This document shows positions 32,882-43,800 of a DNA stretch of 64,000 nucleotides, in pieces. The stretch is from Molanna angustata. Lineage: Eukaryota > Arthropoda > Insecta > Trichoptera > Molannidae. Location: NCBI GenBank assembly GCA_963576475.1, contig OY754982.1, positions 5,167,201 through 5,231,200 of the forward strand, written 5' to 3'. Position numbers and translations under genes: made by a program. Position 1 is the stretch's first letter, and each line of letters begins with the position of its first letter. Under the pieces are notes generated by a model that worked only from the letters and a program-made list of their open reading frames with translations, made no database searches and was not told the DNA's origin.

Positions 32882-33588
32882 GCAAGTCCCGTCAAACGGT
32901 GAAATCAAAACCCTCACGATTACTCATATCATGGATATAATTTTCATATGGAGTTCTATAAAATGTAGAAATCCATGCGATTATTATACCCCAATATACT
33001 GCGTCTATTAAATTTTAACGTAAAAAAAATGTATACAAGATCTCGGGACTTTTTTATTTTAAATTCATATAAAACTAATATAGGATATTTCTTCCCCCTC
33101 CCTAGAATTACTCGCGATTTTAATATTATATCATTGTCCAGACCTCTTGTAGATATTTTCTCAGAGTTAAATGAATTTAAAAAATGTATTTTCTTGCCTT
33201 GATTTGTGGAGCTTGTGCAATCTGTGCCCACATAGTATGCAATGCGGGATAGTTAATGTTATGTAGGTGCGAATTTTTTTGGTTGTTTCTTTCCTACCTA
33301 CTTCGATTATATTTTTGTAAACAAGCGAATGACCCTTGTATGCTTTAATTTATTTTGATTTTATACCTACTACCTTGTATGCTTTTGGTTTGTTTTAATT
33401 TTTATACTTTGAAATTTGAAATGTTATACAAATTTGATGTAATTATTTTTTTATGATTAATCGTGTAAAATAATTGTAGGTTTAATCCTGTATATTTTAC
33501 CTAAATAAATAAAATAAAAAATAAAAAAATAAAAAAAAATCACGAGGGTTTTGATTTCGCCGGTTGGACCACACTTATCCCCTTGGTA
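32882..33588. mobile_element. CAGGGGG foldback MITE split by a LINE tail
   Basis: The left arm at 32882-32990 (AAGGGCAAGTCCCG, GGTGAAATCAAAACCCTCAC, CATATCATGGATATAATTTT) and the right end at 33536-33588 (ATCACGAGGGTTTTGATTTC, GCCGGTTGGACC) belong to the 26415 family. A LINE 3' fragment separates them and part of the right arm is lost. Confidence 0.65.
32990..33535 (+). pseudogene. LINE C-terminus and 3' tail inside the MITE
   Basis: The frame reads YPNILRLLNFNVKKMYTRSR, DFFILNSYKTNIGYFFPLPR, ITRDFNIISLSRPLVDIFSE, LNEF and a stop at 33200. The block FPLPRxTRxFN...LxxxFxELNEF is the short C-terminal end of jockey/CR1-like LINEs. A 3' UTR and an A-rich AAATAAAATAAAA tail follow. Confidence 0.6.
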
Positions 33589-34565
33589 TTTCATTCAATA
33601 TTGTTATTTATTTTTAGGTTTATTCTTTGGCCCATATAGATTCCAAATAGTTTGATAAATAGTCGTAAAATGTGGAACAACCCAATTGTGGTTTGTGACA
33701 TGTTTTCCTTTTGGGCCTGCCCTGGAATCTACGCGTGGACCCCACGACCGCTTTAAGAAGTATTACAATTCGTTTATGTATGAATGCATGCATGCATAGA
33801 AGAGATTGTATTTGGTAAACTTGCCAACTCGGTTATGTGATGCAACCACAGAGTAAAGAATATACAGAGCTGATACAAGCCGACTATAGATCAGGGGATT
33901 GGTATTATGAGTGAGATGGTGCGGGGGTATTTCAAACACAATCAATGTTTAAATATAAATTGGATATTAATGAGACATTTATAAAACAGTAAAAGTACTT
34001 GCTTTTTTAAAATTCACAATGAAGAAAATATTATGACAATCGAACTTGCTACCTGCGTTTTAGCCAAACCTTTTTTATCAGTAGTAAAAGTTTATCTATT
34101 TAAGACTGTACTGTCATTATAATTCGGTTAGTTTTAACACGAAATTTTGTTGCTATTAAAAAAATGACAATTTTTTAACATCTTAATAGAGACGAAGTTA
34201 GAACATTACAGGAGAACCGGGAAAGCAAGGCACCCACAAGGGCTTACGACCTGGCATTGGCTGGTTTACGTGATTCACTTTATACGCTTGCTCAACATTC
34301 TTCAATTATGCCTTCTTATTGAGTTAAATTCCCTATCAAATCAATTTTTTAAATTTCTATATATGGTTATCATGAAATTTTTTCGTTTGAGAATAAGCTG
34401 AAACGCCATAGCCATCTATGAAGTGACGAAGAAATTATTTTTACAATGCAAGCATAAGTCCTTTTACATTGTTAAAAAGTTGTCATAAAACATGATTGAC
34501 TCCCGGACAGGGAAAAAATCCAATTTTTGCGTATATGCATCTATAAGAATATTCCAACTGTCGAT
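33589..34565 (+). repeat. Inverted duplication, arm 1
   Basis: About 1 kb that matches 42335-43371 in the opposite orientation, e.g. CTGGAATCTACGCGTGGACC and GACCGCTTTAAGAAGTATTA here versus the inverse near 43165-43200; also CTTGCCAACTCGGTTATGTG and ACACAATCAATGTTTAAATA. The second half is a full-length foldback-family unit starting ATCTTAATAGAGACGAAG (34185) and ending TTTGCGTATATGC, TATAAGAATATT. Confidence 0.8.
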
Positions 34566-35109
34566 TCGTTCAAGAGAATGAAATTCAAAATGGTTTTGAT
34601 TTCAATGCTTGATCGGACTTACCCTCCCCCTGAAGGACTTAAAAAATTTATCAATAAATAAATTGTGTTCTATAGGTACATATTGTCAGCTGTAAAAAAC
34701 GCAAATATTCTACTATTATTATAGTTAACATATGATCATTTTGTCATACTTACAATGTCATCAATATTGACTATAATGTATATATAGATCATACATACAT
34801 ACACGAAATACATTCAACTTGTAGTAATGTTTACTTTAATAACACGATATCAGATAAAGTTAAGTATGATATAGCCAGGTACTTATCGCTGATAATATTC
34901 ATAATACGTTTCGTCATCAGAACAGGTTATGTACTTCCTATTATGCATATATGTCTACATATACAAAGGTGATAAGAGATAGATTAGTTACACCTCATTA
35001 TAATAACATTGATAACGTTAGAATTGCTCAGACAGGTAACTTGACAAATATTAATAGACCTTTAATTTTAATGTTGTTTTTATGGTTGATTTTTTTCTTA
35101 GGTAATGAT
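34566..35109. other. Intergenic DNA
   Basis: A solo end of the CAGGGGG MITE lies at 34590-34635 (GGTTTTGATTTCAATGC, GGACTTACCCTCCCCCTG). The rest has no supported feature. Confidence 0.45.
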
Positions 35110-35250
35110 TGGAGGCCTTCGTGGCTCAGTCGGTTAGGTATCTGACTGCTGATCCAAAGGTCCCGGGTTCGATTCCCGTTGGAGACAATTATGTTTTCAG
35201 TATGGATCTGTGAGACGATTAATATCGTAAGTCTCCAGAAAATAATATTA
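35110..35250 (+). mobile_element. SINE type B, 3' truncated
   Basis: GGCCTTCGTGGCTCAGTCGG and GTCCCGGGTTCGATTCCCGT give boxes A and B; the body CAGTATGGATCTGTGAGACG, TCGTAAGTCTCCAGAA follows and then similarity stops. Confidence 0.8.
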
Positions 35251-35974
35251 ATGCTACTGAAACGAATTTACTTTTCAGATGTCACGTTGCTCGAGTTGGT
35301 TGTAAAAATTGACTCGTGGAAAAAAACCGCCCTTAATACACTTTCTATACATAATTTAAATTAAAAAAAAACATTTTTAAATGGAAATCGAATAGCTAAA
35401 TTTAATCTTTATAAACATATTTATAATTTTTGAAAAATTCCAATAGTCTTAATAATCCAACAATTGACTACTCTGAGGCTGTTATTTTTACACAATTTAT
35501 TTACTGAATTCATAATACAATTCGAAAAATAAATTTAAATTATTCATTTGACTTGTATATAATATTACAAGTTATACATTCATTTGTCTATTACTATTAA
35601 ATATTCTATGGTAGAGGCGTTTAACTTTTATTAGAATTAACTCACTAAATAAGACAACGTTATTTATTGAAACTTTTGAAACAAAAAGAACAAGAGGAAT
35701 TGTTTTTTATGCCATCATACATTCTTATTACACATATCCACTTACACTGTCCACTTACACATGCAAAAACACCCCCACCCTCATAAAAACACTTGTTTTT
35801 TGGTCCACTTGTTTAGTTATTTATTGTTCTTTATGTATATTTTAAATTTAATAACTTTATTTAATTTTATACTTACTATTAAAAACTTATGAAGCAAGAA
35901 TGTATTTCATAATTATTGTTACAATTACCTCAGAACAGGCTTCGTCTAGTGATGCAATAAATTCCATTATAATA
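35251..35974. other. Intergenic DNA
   Basis: AT-rich, no gene or repeat recognised. Confidence 0.45.
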
Positions 35975-36380
35975 TATTTTTTTTATTGAATTTATTGTAC
36001 TTACTCTATTATGGAAATAAATAAATTTAGAGGTTATTTTAATATTTTATGGAAATTACCTTTTTCAACTTTTTTAAATTTGAAAATCATCACTTTTGTG
36101 TGTTTAAGTTTAACAAAAATCTAAAAAAACGTTAATGTTTTGAATAAATTTTGTCCCCAATAAATTATAAAATCAAATGAAAATGGTGCTAATATTTTTT
36201 TTTGTTATATTGAATTTATTGTACCTACTCTATCATAACTTTATCTACTTTTTTAAATTTCAAAATCATCACTTTTGTGTGTTAAAGTATATTATTTTAA
36301 CAAAAATCTAAAGAAACGTTAGTGTTTTGAATAAATTTTGTCCCCAATAAATTTTAAAATTAAATGAAAATGGTGCTATT
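35975..36380 (+). repeat. Tandem duplication of a ~200-bp unit
   Basis: TTGAATTTATTGTACTTACT, AATCATCACTTTTGTGTGTT, AATAAATTTTGTCCCCAATA and AAATGAAAATGGTGCTA occur once near 35990-36195 and again near 36210-36378. The second unit lacks a ~50 bp segment. Confidence 0.75.
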
Positions 36381-36802
36381 GTACATTATAATATATTGTA
36401 AGCAAACAATATATAAGTACCTACAAACTTCTAACTAGATGAATACAATTATTATTATAAATAGGTATACCAGTAATTAAAAAATCATTCATTTGAATAG
36501 GTACCTAACTATGGTTAAAATCAAATCATAAATTCCTCTCTGCGATAAAATCATAACATGAAAAAATGCGAGTGTGACAACCGTCCCAACAATCAACATC
36601 CATTGTTTAATTACAATCATCAGTAGCAATAGAAATACGTAAACAATAAACTTTCAAAACACAAAAAAATATCGCGTACAAAAACAACGTGGGATCATTT
36701 ACGAATCAAACAAAACATTTTTTTCAACCGAGTGTTGTCTTTTTATTGCTGAATGTTGGCAACCGTTCGACGGCACAGGTAAAAAGGTACAAATCGACTC
36801 AC

Positions 36803-36875
36803 CTTTGATAATTAACGCCAACATGAGGACGATGCACCTCGCCGAGTGGCCACCTGTCACTCCGAACGCCATCAT
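36803..36875 (-). CDS. First coding exon of a secreted or membrane protein gene
   Basis: On the minus strand GAAATGATGG gives a good initiation context. Translation is MMAFGVTGGHSARCIVLMLA and LIIK, then one base (G) before the consensus donor GTGAGT at 36802. A short N-region with Arg followed by a hydrophobic run (CIVLMLALII) is a typical signal peptide or anchor, cleaved soon after in the next exon. The second Met would serve as well. The leader upstream is ~0.5 kb and GC-richer than the neighbourhood. Downstream exons would lie to the left on this strand; none could be identified with confidence, so function is unknown. It has no repeat partner here. Confidence 0.6.
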
Positions 36876-37390
36876 TTCAGGTTATAAAACAAAACCCAAA
36901 GAAGTGACTCACGAGCACCAAAGAATATCCAAAAATTATTTGAATTTCATCAACACGTTTTGCACAAACTTTCAGATATTGCGTCTCGATAGCAATCGAC
37001 CAAAAAAAAAACAGTAAACTTCGCGATACACTTGACTCTAGGTTTTGATTGATCTGTCAGAAAAGTTTTCTACAACTTTAAACTCCGCCAAAACACTTTT
37101 TCCCTTGTCTATTTTTTGTCAAATTCGTTATGCCATTGCGCGCCAAAAGGCGTTGAACGCGGCTGGAAAACAAGTCGAATTGTTTCGTCGTTCTTTTTTT
37201 GAAAATTGCGTTTGTTTTAATTTTCGAACACAGCGGAATAAATTCGTAATGCGACGCGCGGCACACCCACAATAGAATACGCAAGCGACCGTCGACGGCG
37301 AACGTTCGGGTCGAATGAGAATTGAGAATAATATCAAAGCGGTTGGTTGACTATCCAACGCTCTGTAGTGAGAATGTACACATATAAGCA
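36876..37390 (-). promoter_or_regulatory. Probable promoter and 5' leader of the 36.8 kb exon
   Basis: On the minus strand a TATA-like box (CTTATATG, 37381-37388) lies about 30-40 bp before CACTACAGAGCG, a plausible start region near 37345-37360. The leader down to the ATG is 0.5 kb and contains several short upstream frames (e.g. one starting at 37284). Base composition rises sharply here (GCGCGCCAAAAGGCG, CGACGCGCGGC, CGACCGTCGACGGCG), as for a host promoter in AT-rich DNA. A leader intron cannot be excluded. Confidence 0.45.
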
Positions 37391-38400
37391 GGCACCAACT
37401 GGAAACGCATACCTTGAACGAATATCGAGACCCGTCGCGATATCTAGCGGCAACTTTTAAAATTAATTCATCGCGATTGGATTATTCGAAAGCCGTGAAT
37501 ATTTCGATAAACTCTGCATTCTAAATTAAAAATGATTGCTAGAAGTTATTGCTACAAAATAAATTGTCACAGGTTTTGCTGTTATGCGTTCTAAGCTGTA
37601 TTCCATTTTCAAGTGTATTATTTGTAGTGTTGCATCCTTACATGCATAGAACATAATATTTTATTATTGCGTTCTAATCCACTTATGTGCCGAAATTCTA
37701 TTTTCAAATTTGTATATTTATTTGTCTATTTGTGGCAATTTTTTGAATTCTAGATTTTTCCTCTTGAATTATTCCTCTTGTTCATGTACATTTTCAAATG
37801 TACAGAATCTTTATATTGTTGTTTTTACTGTCAAATACACTTATGTGCGCGAGTTCTTTTTTCAAATTTGTTTATTTATTGTGACTATTTTTTTTTAATT
37901 CTAGGTATTATTACTTTTTACATTATAGCGTTGTTATTTTTTGCTGGTGATTTTTTTTTAATGTTATTTATTGGGGTAAAATGTTAAGCGTTCTTTTTTT
38001 TGTAGCAATGTTCTTTTTAATGGTATTTTATATATAGACACGTTATTATTTCATATATTACTATTTGAATATATATTTTTTTATTTCATATACTTAGTTG
38101 TACAAACATAAAATTCATATTGTACATCCGTTAATAAATAATTTAGAAAAACATTATAATGTTATTCCGGAAACAATAACACATAAATTATTTTACGTGA
38201 ACAAAGAGAATTGAGGACACTTGACCCATTCCAAAAACGGAAAAGAAATATTTTTGATAAATAACTCTGTTAGTAATTAATGGAGTTTTTATTTCATAAT
38301 ATTGGAAAATAATTTTTGTACACTCGTACTGTAAATTTTAAGTACGTTTTATAGTAGAGTTCACGATTAGAAAGTATGTCCCATGTTTTTTTTCAAAGTA
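37391..38400. other. Intergenic DNA upstream of the 36.8 kb gene start
   Basis: T-rich, with short low-complexity frames only. Confidence 0.45.
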
Positions 38401-38480
38401 TGACTCATAGTATCCTTCATAGTAAGTATGCATGACTCATAGTATGTATGACTCATAGTAAGCTTCATAGTATGACTCTC
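38399..38480 (+). repeat. Short repeats of TATGACTCATAGTA
   Basis: TGACTCA occurs at 38401, 38433 and 38449, embedded in imperfect ATGACTCATAGTA repeats, plus TGACTCT at 38472. TGACTCA is the AP-1 consensus, but a simple-repeat origin is enough to explain it. Confidence 0.6.
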
Positions 38481-38617
38481 AATGCTCTGCCTTCTATGCG
38501 TCAAATCTCCAACGAGAGCTCCATAACTATGATTATTTGGATTCCTTTGGACACATTGGACCTGTGGACATTGTAGCCACGGAGATCAGCTTTCGAAACT
38601 TTTTACTCTCCACACTA

Positions 38618-38690
38618 TGGTAGGCAGTGAGAACCGAACACCGCATTCTTCTACATTGACACATAGGTATACATCGCCTCATAAACATTG
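38618..38690 (-). repeat. Short dispersed repeat, copy 3
   Basis: TAGGCAGTGAGAACCGAACACC and CATCGCCTCATAAACATTG are the inverse of the 5037/5326 repeat. Confidence 0.45.
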
Positions 38691-38934
38691 ATACACTGTC
38701 TCATACATGCTCATCTTGCTAGTAATGCAATTTTACTTAAAATTTCTCAACAGGTATCATCTAGAAAATACAGACTATGAGCTTCGTGACAATGCTTTTG
38801 TGTGTATGGTGTATTGTGAAAACTTTTGTCCTCTGGGAATCTTATATTTGTTTAAGAATCTAATAGAAATGTACTTCATAAAATGCATTTAGAGATAGTC
38901 AACCTTTCAAGAAGAAAAAATGAACGCTTACTAT

Positions 38935-38975
38935 GGTGTGGAGAGTTTAGTGTTGGCCACAACCCACTCGTTTTT
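38935..38975 (+). repeat. Solo L-unit end
   Basis: GGAGAGTTTAGTGTTGGCC, ACAACCCACTCGTTTTTA is the 3' end of the L-unit without its body. Confidence 0.55.
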
Positions 38976-39039
38976 ATTTCTATAAGTACTTTTAGTTATA
39001 AGTGAATAATGATCAAACGACGAGACACTTCTTCTTTGA

Positions 39040-39320
39040 TATAAGGCACCGGCTTCATAGCAAAAATGAAGTGCTTGTGACTTCTTAGTGCTTCCATTCT
39101 TTTTAATTATCATTGTTTTCGGTTGTCACGTAAGAGCCAGGTTGACAAAATCAAAAATACATCAGGCAAAACAACATCTCACTGCAATGAAGTTCACCAC
39201 ACATTATGAATGTACTGTCTGGTGTGTAAAAATACACGCATGTGTTGTACTTTATAAGTCAATGTACACCCAGCACACCTGTTGCTGGTTAGGCTATATT
39301 GTGGGATGTGCCGTGATTTA
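39040..39320 (+). repeat. Dispersed repeat, pair 2
   Basis: Partner of 27163-27425 (see there), in the same orientation, followed by a T-rich low-complexity tract to 39520. Confidence 0.5.
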
Positions 39321-39837
39321 TTTATTATATACATTTTATTTACTTATTTTATTTTATATATTTTATGTTTTTCCATATTTGATGTAAGTTTTTTTTATTT
39401 ATTTTTTTTTTATTCGTCGTTTTAATTTTTTTTTATTTAATTCATTTTATTTACTGTATTTGTTTTATTTATTTTTTTATTTATTAATATTTTTTATATT
39501 TCATTTTTTTACTATACAAATGACAACATATAGTGTATGCATACAATTATTAAAATGAAATAAACAGAAAGTGATGATATGAATGAATGATAAAATCTTT
39601 TCAGAAAATTTAACTTTATATTGGATTTCTACAGAATAGTAGACAACATTATTGTACTTTACCTACTAATATTAAAAAAATATTTGTATTTTGATTTCAG
39701 GGAAAAATACTCTGATAAAATAAATAAAAAAAAACTATGATATAAAATAAACAGACCAATTACGTTTGTCCAAAGATGATGATCATTAATGATGATCACA
39801 TTAGTACCTACAATACAACAAGAAATAAATTAAGTTT

Positions 39838-41580
39838 TTTTATTTTATTTATTTATTTATTACAAAAAGACATATTTTAGATAAAAAAAAATACATAGCA
39901 AAAAATAAATTAAAACACTTTATAATATGACTTCCTTCAAAATGAGATATACTCGTGTTTTGAAGGGAGTTGCAACTATTTACATAATATAGAACAAAAA
40001 CAAAGTAACAAAATAATCATAGGTAACAAAAAACATACTCTTAAATAGACATAGGTATATATGCTATATTAAAAAAAAAAACAACATTTAAATATCAATT
40101 ACGATTAATAAAATAAGTGCATAATATCTACATATATAACAACAATGAATAAATAAAACCAGTTTTTATACACAAACCCTCTTTATATCTACATAAAATT
40201 TCTTTAGATCGATAATATCCGTATGTCTCTGCTCAGGCAACAGTTCGTTAAACCACTTAACGCCAAGATACGTTTAGTGGTTTTGTGCGTAGGCCGTTTT
40301 TTTTTTGGTATATTTAGTATCACATTAAATCGATGAGTGGCTCTTATACAATTCGAAGCATGTACTCTATCGACGAAATACTCCCTGTAGATCTGCTTCA
40401 ATGCATTTCTCTTATATATAGCATGCAGTGATGGGACATTTGCCTCGGTAAAGAGGCTAGTCGTGGGGTAGTCTCTGGGTTTATTTAAAATTATTTTTAA
40501 GATACTCCGCTGGATTATATAAAGGGGTTCGAGGTTAGTTTTATAAGCACCACCCCACGTTATAATCCCATATTGCATGACAGATTGAGCAAGTGCAAAA
40601 TATATATTTTTCATCGCAGCAATATCCAAGAAAGTCCTCAATCGATAGAATACATAAAATAATTTCCTCATTTTACCAATCGTATTACTTATTTGCTCTT
40701 TCCACTTATTTTCTCTGTCAACATTAATACCCAAATATTTTATGTTTTTTTCACTAGGCAGAGCAATACATTTATCTTCATTACATTTATCAGATCCGGG
40801 ACAGTTACTTGAATGTATTTTAATTAATATTTCCTCCGGAATAAGTTTCCTAGTTATTGCGAAAGGAACAACGCTAGTCTTAGTTGCGTTGAGAGACAAC
40901 AGATATCGATCGAACCATGACTTTACAATATTTATTACAAAACTAGCTATTTCGGTAGCTTCATCCCATGAATTAGCCGCAGTAATCATGATCGTGTCAT
41001 CAGCAAAAGATATTATTTTGGATTTTAAGTCCAATTCTGGTAGTCCATTAACATATATTAAAAACAAAACAGGACCTAATACCGTTCCCTGCGGAACTCC
41101 AAAACGCGATGAAACTGGTTCACTAATCACTTTTTTCAATTTCACGTGCTGTCTACGGCCATCTAAATAACTACACACCCACTCAACTGTGCAACCCGAC
41201 ATTCCTATATTCTTCAATTTTTGTTTTAGTTTACTATGGCTTACACTGTCAAAGGCTTTCCGAAGGTCAACGAACACACCAAGACATTTTTTACCCTCAT
41301 CAAGTGCTTCACTTACAACTGAAGTTAGTTTTGCCATAGCTTCACTAGAGCCTATGTTCTCTCTGAACCCAAATTGATTTGAACTAAAAAGCATGATCTT
41401 TTTTGTATAGTTTAAAATCTGTCTCTTTACTACCTTTTCATAGATCTTAGCTACGTTAGACGTGAGAGCAATTGGTCAGTAATTCGAGTTATCCATAGGA
41501 TCGCCTGATTTAAAAACAGGGGTGATTTGTGTAGTTTTATATATAGAAGGAAATATTCCATCTCTCATACTTTAGTTATA
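39838..41580 (-). mobile_element. Jockey/CR1-like LINE, 5' truncated
   Basis: The coding remnant at 40204-41580 is followed on the minus strand by a 0.35 kb 3' UTR that ends TTTTTGTAATAAATAAATAA and more AAAT repeats. The 5' break is near 41580 within the RT finger region, so endonuclease and ORF1 are absent. No target duplication was found. Confidence 0.8.
40204..41580 (-). pseudogene. Reverse transcriptase of a jockey/CR1-like LINE
   Basis: The longest open part starts at 41394 and has 396 codons: FVDLRKAFDSVSH (residues 41-53) with a catalytic Asp, FGVPQGTVLGPVLF (98-111), and FADD (130-133), the YXDD box with Phe. LGINVD and the thumb and C-terminal regions follow to a natural stop. Upstream the same frame continues (MRDGIFPSIYKTTQITPVFK, SGDPMDNSNY) but has TGA at 41476-41478 where the family has Arg (NYRPI). 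CGA to TGA is a CpG-type transition. The protein would need RT dimer partners and an endonuclease to move; this copy is dead by truncation and nonsense mutation. Confidence 0.85.
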
Positions 41581-42329
41581 GTTAAAAATTATTTAATGTT
41601 GGTGACATCACATACACCACAAACATATCTACAGATTTGTATATATCGCTCTTGAATTAGACAAACTGGCTTCGCTGGGTAAAGTTTCGGTTGAAATAAA
41701 TTGCATTAGGGCTCTATGTAAAACTTTACACCGAGTTGTTGGATTTTTCTGCAACGGAAAATACCGCAAGTTGTGTAATGTTGGAGAAGTTGAGGAGAGG
41801 GTGTTAGAATAGTGATAAGGTGCGGGATGGAGGGGGGGGGGTGTGATGTGTTGCATCCGCGGACCAATAATCTATAGACATGACATAAACAAAAAAAAAT
41901 GGTACACACCGCCACCAAGACTTGGTAGCAACATATAAATGAATATGACGTATTTGTATATTTTCAGAATGGTTCGATCGGAATTGTGGTATTTGATACC
42001 ATTGAGTACATAGGTATGTACTTGCCCAACGACAGTGAATATCGGGTCATGTCGTTAATTGTCGTAAATCTTCGTTTATTCTTCGTTCAACCTTGAAAGC
42101 GTTCATACTATGTCAAACTAGGTATTATCTGTATAACATACGCGTGCGAAATTTAAGTAAATTACTTTGTTATAATAGTATTGTAAATATATTGATTAAT
42201 GTTAAATAAACAGTGTTAAATTGCATTGGTTTGTTCATTGATTAATATCAGGAATGAAAATTGAGACAGTACCTACTCATCACTTATATCAAAGAGTACC
42301 TACACATTGTCAACAAAGGAATTAAAATC
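41581..42329. other. Intergenic DNA
   Basis: No supported gene. A GGGGGGGGG run at 41833-41841 lies in a purine-rich stretch. Confidence 0.45.
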
Positions 42330-42334
42330 GAATA

Positions 42335-43371
42335 TTTTTATAGATGCATATACGCAAACATTGGATTTTTTCCCTGTCGGGAGTCAATCATATTTAATAT
42401 AAAAAGACTTTTGCTCGCATTGTTTACAAAACAATTTCTCAATAGATGGCGAAGAAAAAATAATTTCTTCGTCATTTCATAAATGGCTATGGTATTTCAG
42501 CTTATTTTCAAACCAAAACATTTCATGATTACAATATTATATAGAAATTTAAAAAAATATTTGATAGGGAATTTAACTCAATAAGAAGGCATAATTGATG
42601 AACGTTGAGCAAGCGCATAAAGTGAATCACGTAAACCAGCCAATGTCGTAAGCCCTTGTGGGTGCCTTGATTTTTCCGGTTCTCCTATAATGTTCTAGCT
42701 ACGTATCTATATGTTTAAAATATGTCATAAAAATGGAATTTGCACTTAATTTTTTTTTGCTAAAATTAACCGAACTATAGTGATTACAAAATATTCACAT
42801 AGCCAAACAGTACTGTCATAAATAGATAAGCTTTAATTACTGATAACAAAGGTTTGGCTAAAATGCAGGTAGCCAGTTCGGTTGTCATAATATTTTTTTT
42901 CATTGTGAATTAAAAAAAAAAAACAAGTCATTATACTGTTTTATAAATGTCTCATTAATATCCAATTTATATTTAAACATTGATTGTGTTTGAAATACCC
43001 CCGTACCATCTCACTCATAATACCTGATCTATAGTCGGCTTGAATCAGATCTGTATATTCTTTACTCTGTGGTTGCATCACATAACCGAGTTGGCGAGTT
43101 TACCAAATATACTCTCTTCTATGCATGCATGCATACATACATATACGAATTGGAATACTTCTTAAAGCGGTCGTGGGGTCCACGCGTAGATTCCAGGGCA
43201 GGCCCAACAGAAAAACATGCCACTAACCACAATTGGGTTGTTCCACATTTCACGACTATTAATCAAACTATTTGGAATCTATATTGGCCAATGAATAAAC
43301 CTAGAAATAAATAACAATATTGAAAGAAAATGTTTTCATTTCTAATTTATATAATGTAAATGCAATACCAG
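42335..43371 (-). repeat. Inverted duplication, arm 2
   Basis: Inverse of 33589-34565: ATATTTTTATAGATGCATAT, TTTTCCCTGTCGGGAGTCAA, AATCACGTAAACCAGCCAAT, GTGGTTGCATCACATAACCG, GACCGCTTTAAG read inverted at 43163-43175. The two arms are separated by 7.8 kb and differ by many substitutions and small indels, so each may be an independent insertion of one element. Confidence 0.8.
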
Positions 43372-43540
43372 GGGGATAAGTCTGGTCCAACCGGCGAAAT
43401 CAAAACCCTCGTGATTACCCATATCATGGATGTAATTATCGTATGAAGTTCTATGACATCTAAAGATACTATAGAACTCCATATAATAATTATATCCATG
43501 ATATGGGTAATCGTGAGGGTTTTGATTCCGCCGGTTGGAT
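43372..43540. mobile_element. CAGGGGG foldback MITE beside arm 2
   Basis: CAGGGGGATAAGTCTGGTCC, GGCGAAATCAAAACCCTCGT, the hairpin centre ATGACATCTAAAGATACTAT and the inverse arm ending GGTTTTGATTCCGCCGGTTG. The terminal ~17 bp of the right arm are missing. Confidence 0.75.
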
Positions 43541-43800
43541 TTCTGATTTCTACTTCTTCTCCTGTTCCGTTTCTTGCCCGTTTATAATTACTATAAACTG
43601 TTCTTATATTTCATCTTTTCTTTATTTTTTACTTTTCTTCTGTATTATTTTCATCATTTTTATCATGTCATTACCTTTTTGCCATAGTACACACTGTGTT
43701 GTATACAATATTAGAATAAGAAATTGCTGTTTGGCGTTAAGCCCGCCAGTGTAAAAATTATATGTATACACAAAAAGCTACAAATAAAATTTATTTAATA
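43541..43800 (+). mobile_element. LINE 3' end
   Basis: Pyrimidine-rich UTR-like DNA leads to GCTGTTTGGCGTTAAGCCCG and an AAATAAAATTTATTTAATAAATA tail (written here in parts as AAATAAAATTTA and TTTAATAAATA), similar to the hairpin tails elsewhere. It truncates the MITE's right end. Confidence 0.45.

Noticed and set aside
37045..37358. Overlapping 68-76 codon frames on both strands near the promoter
   Set aside because: They arise from GC-richer leader DNA; the minus-strand exon at 36803-36875 explains the region better.
38401..38455. AP-1 enhancer cluster (three TGACTCA)
   Set aside because: The sites fall in a short imperfect tandem repeat, so they need no regulatory explanation; kept only as a repeat feature.
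40742..41170. 142-codon plus-strand frame
   Set aside because: Antisense shadow of the reverse transcriptase on the minus strand.
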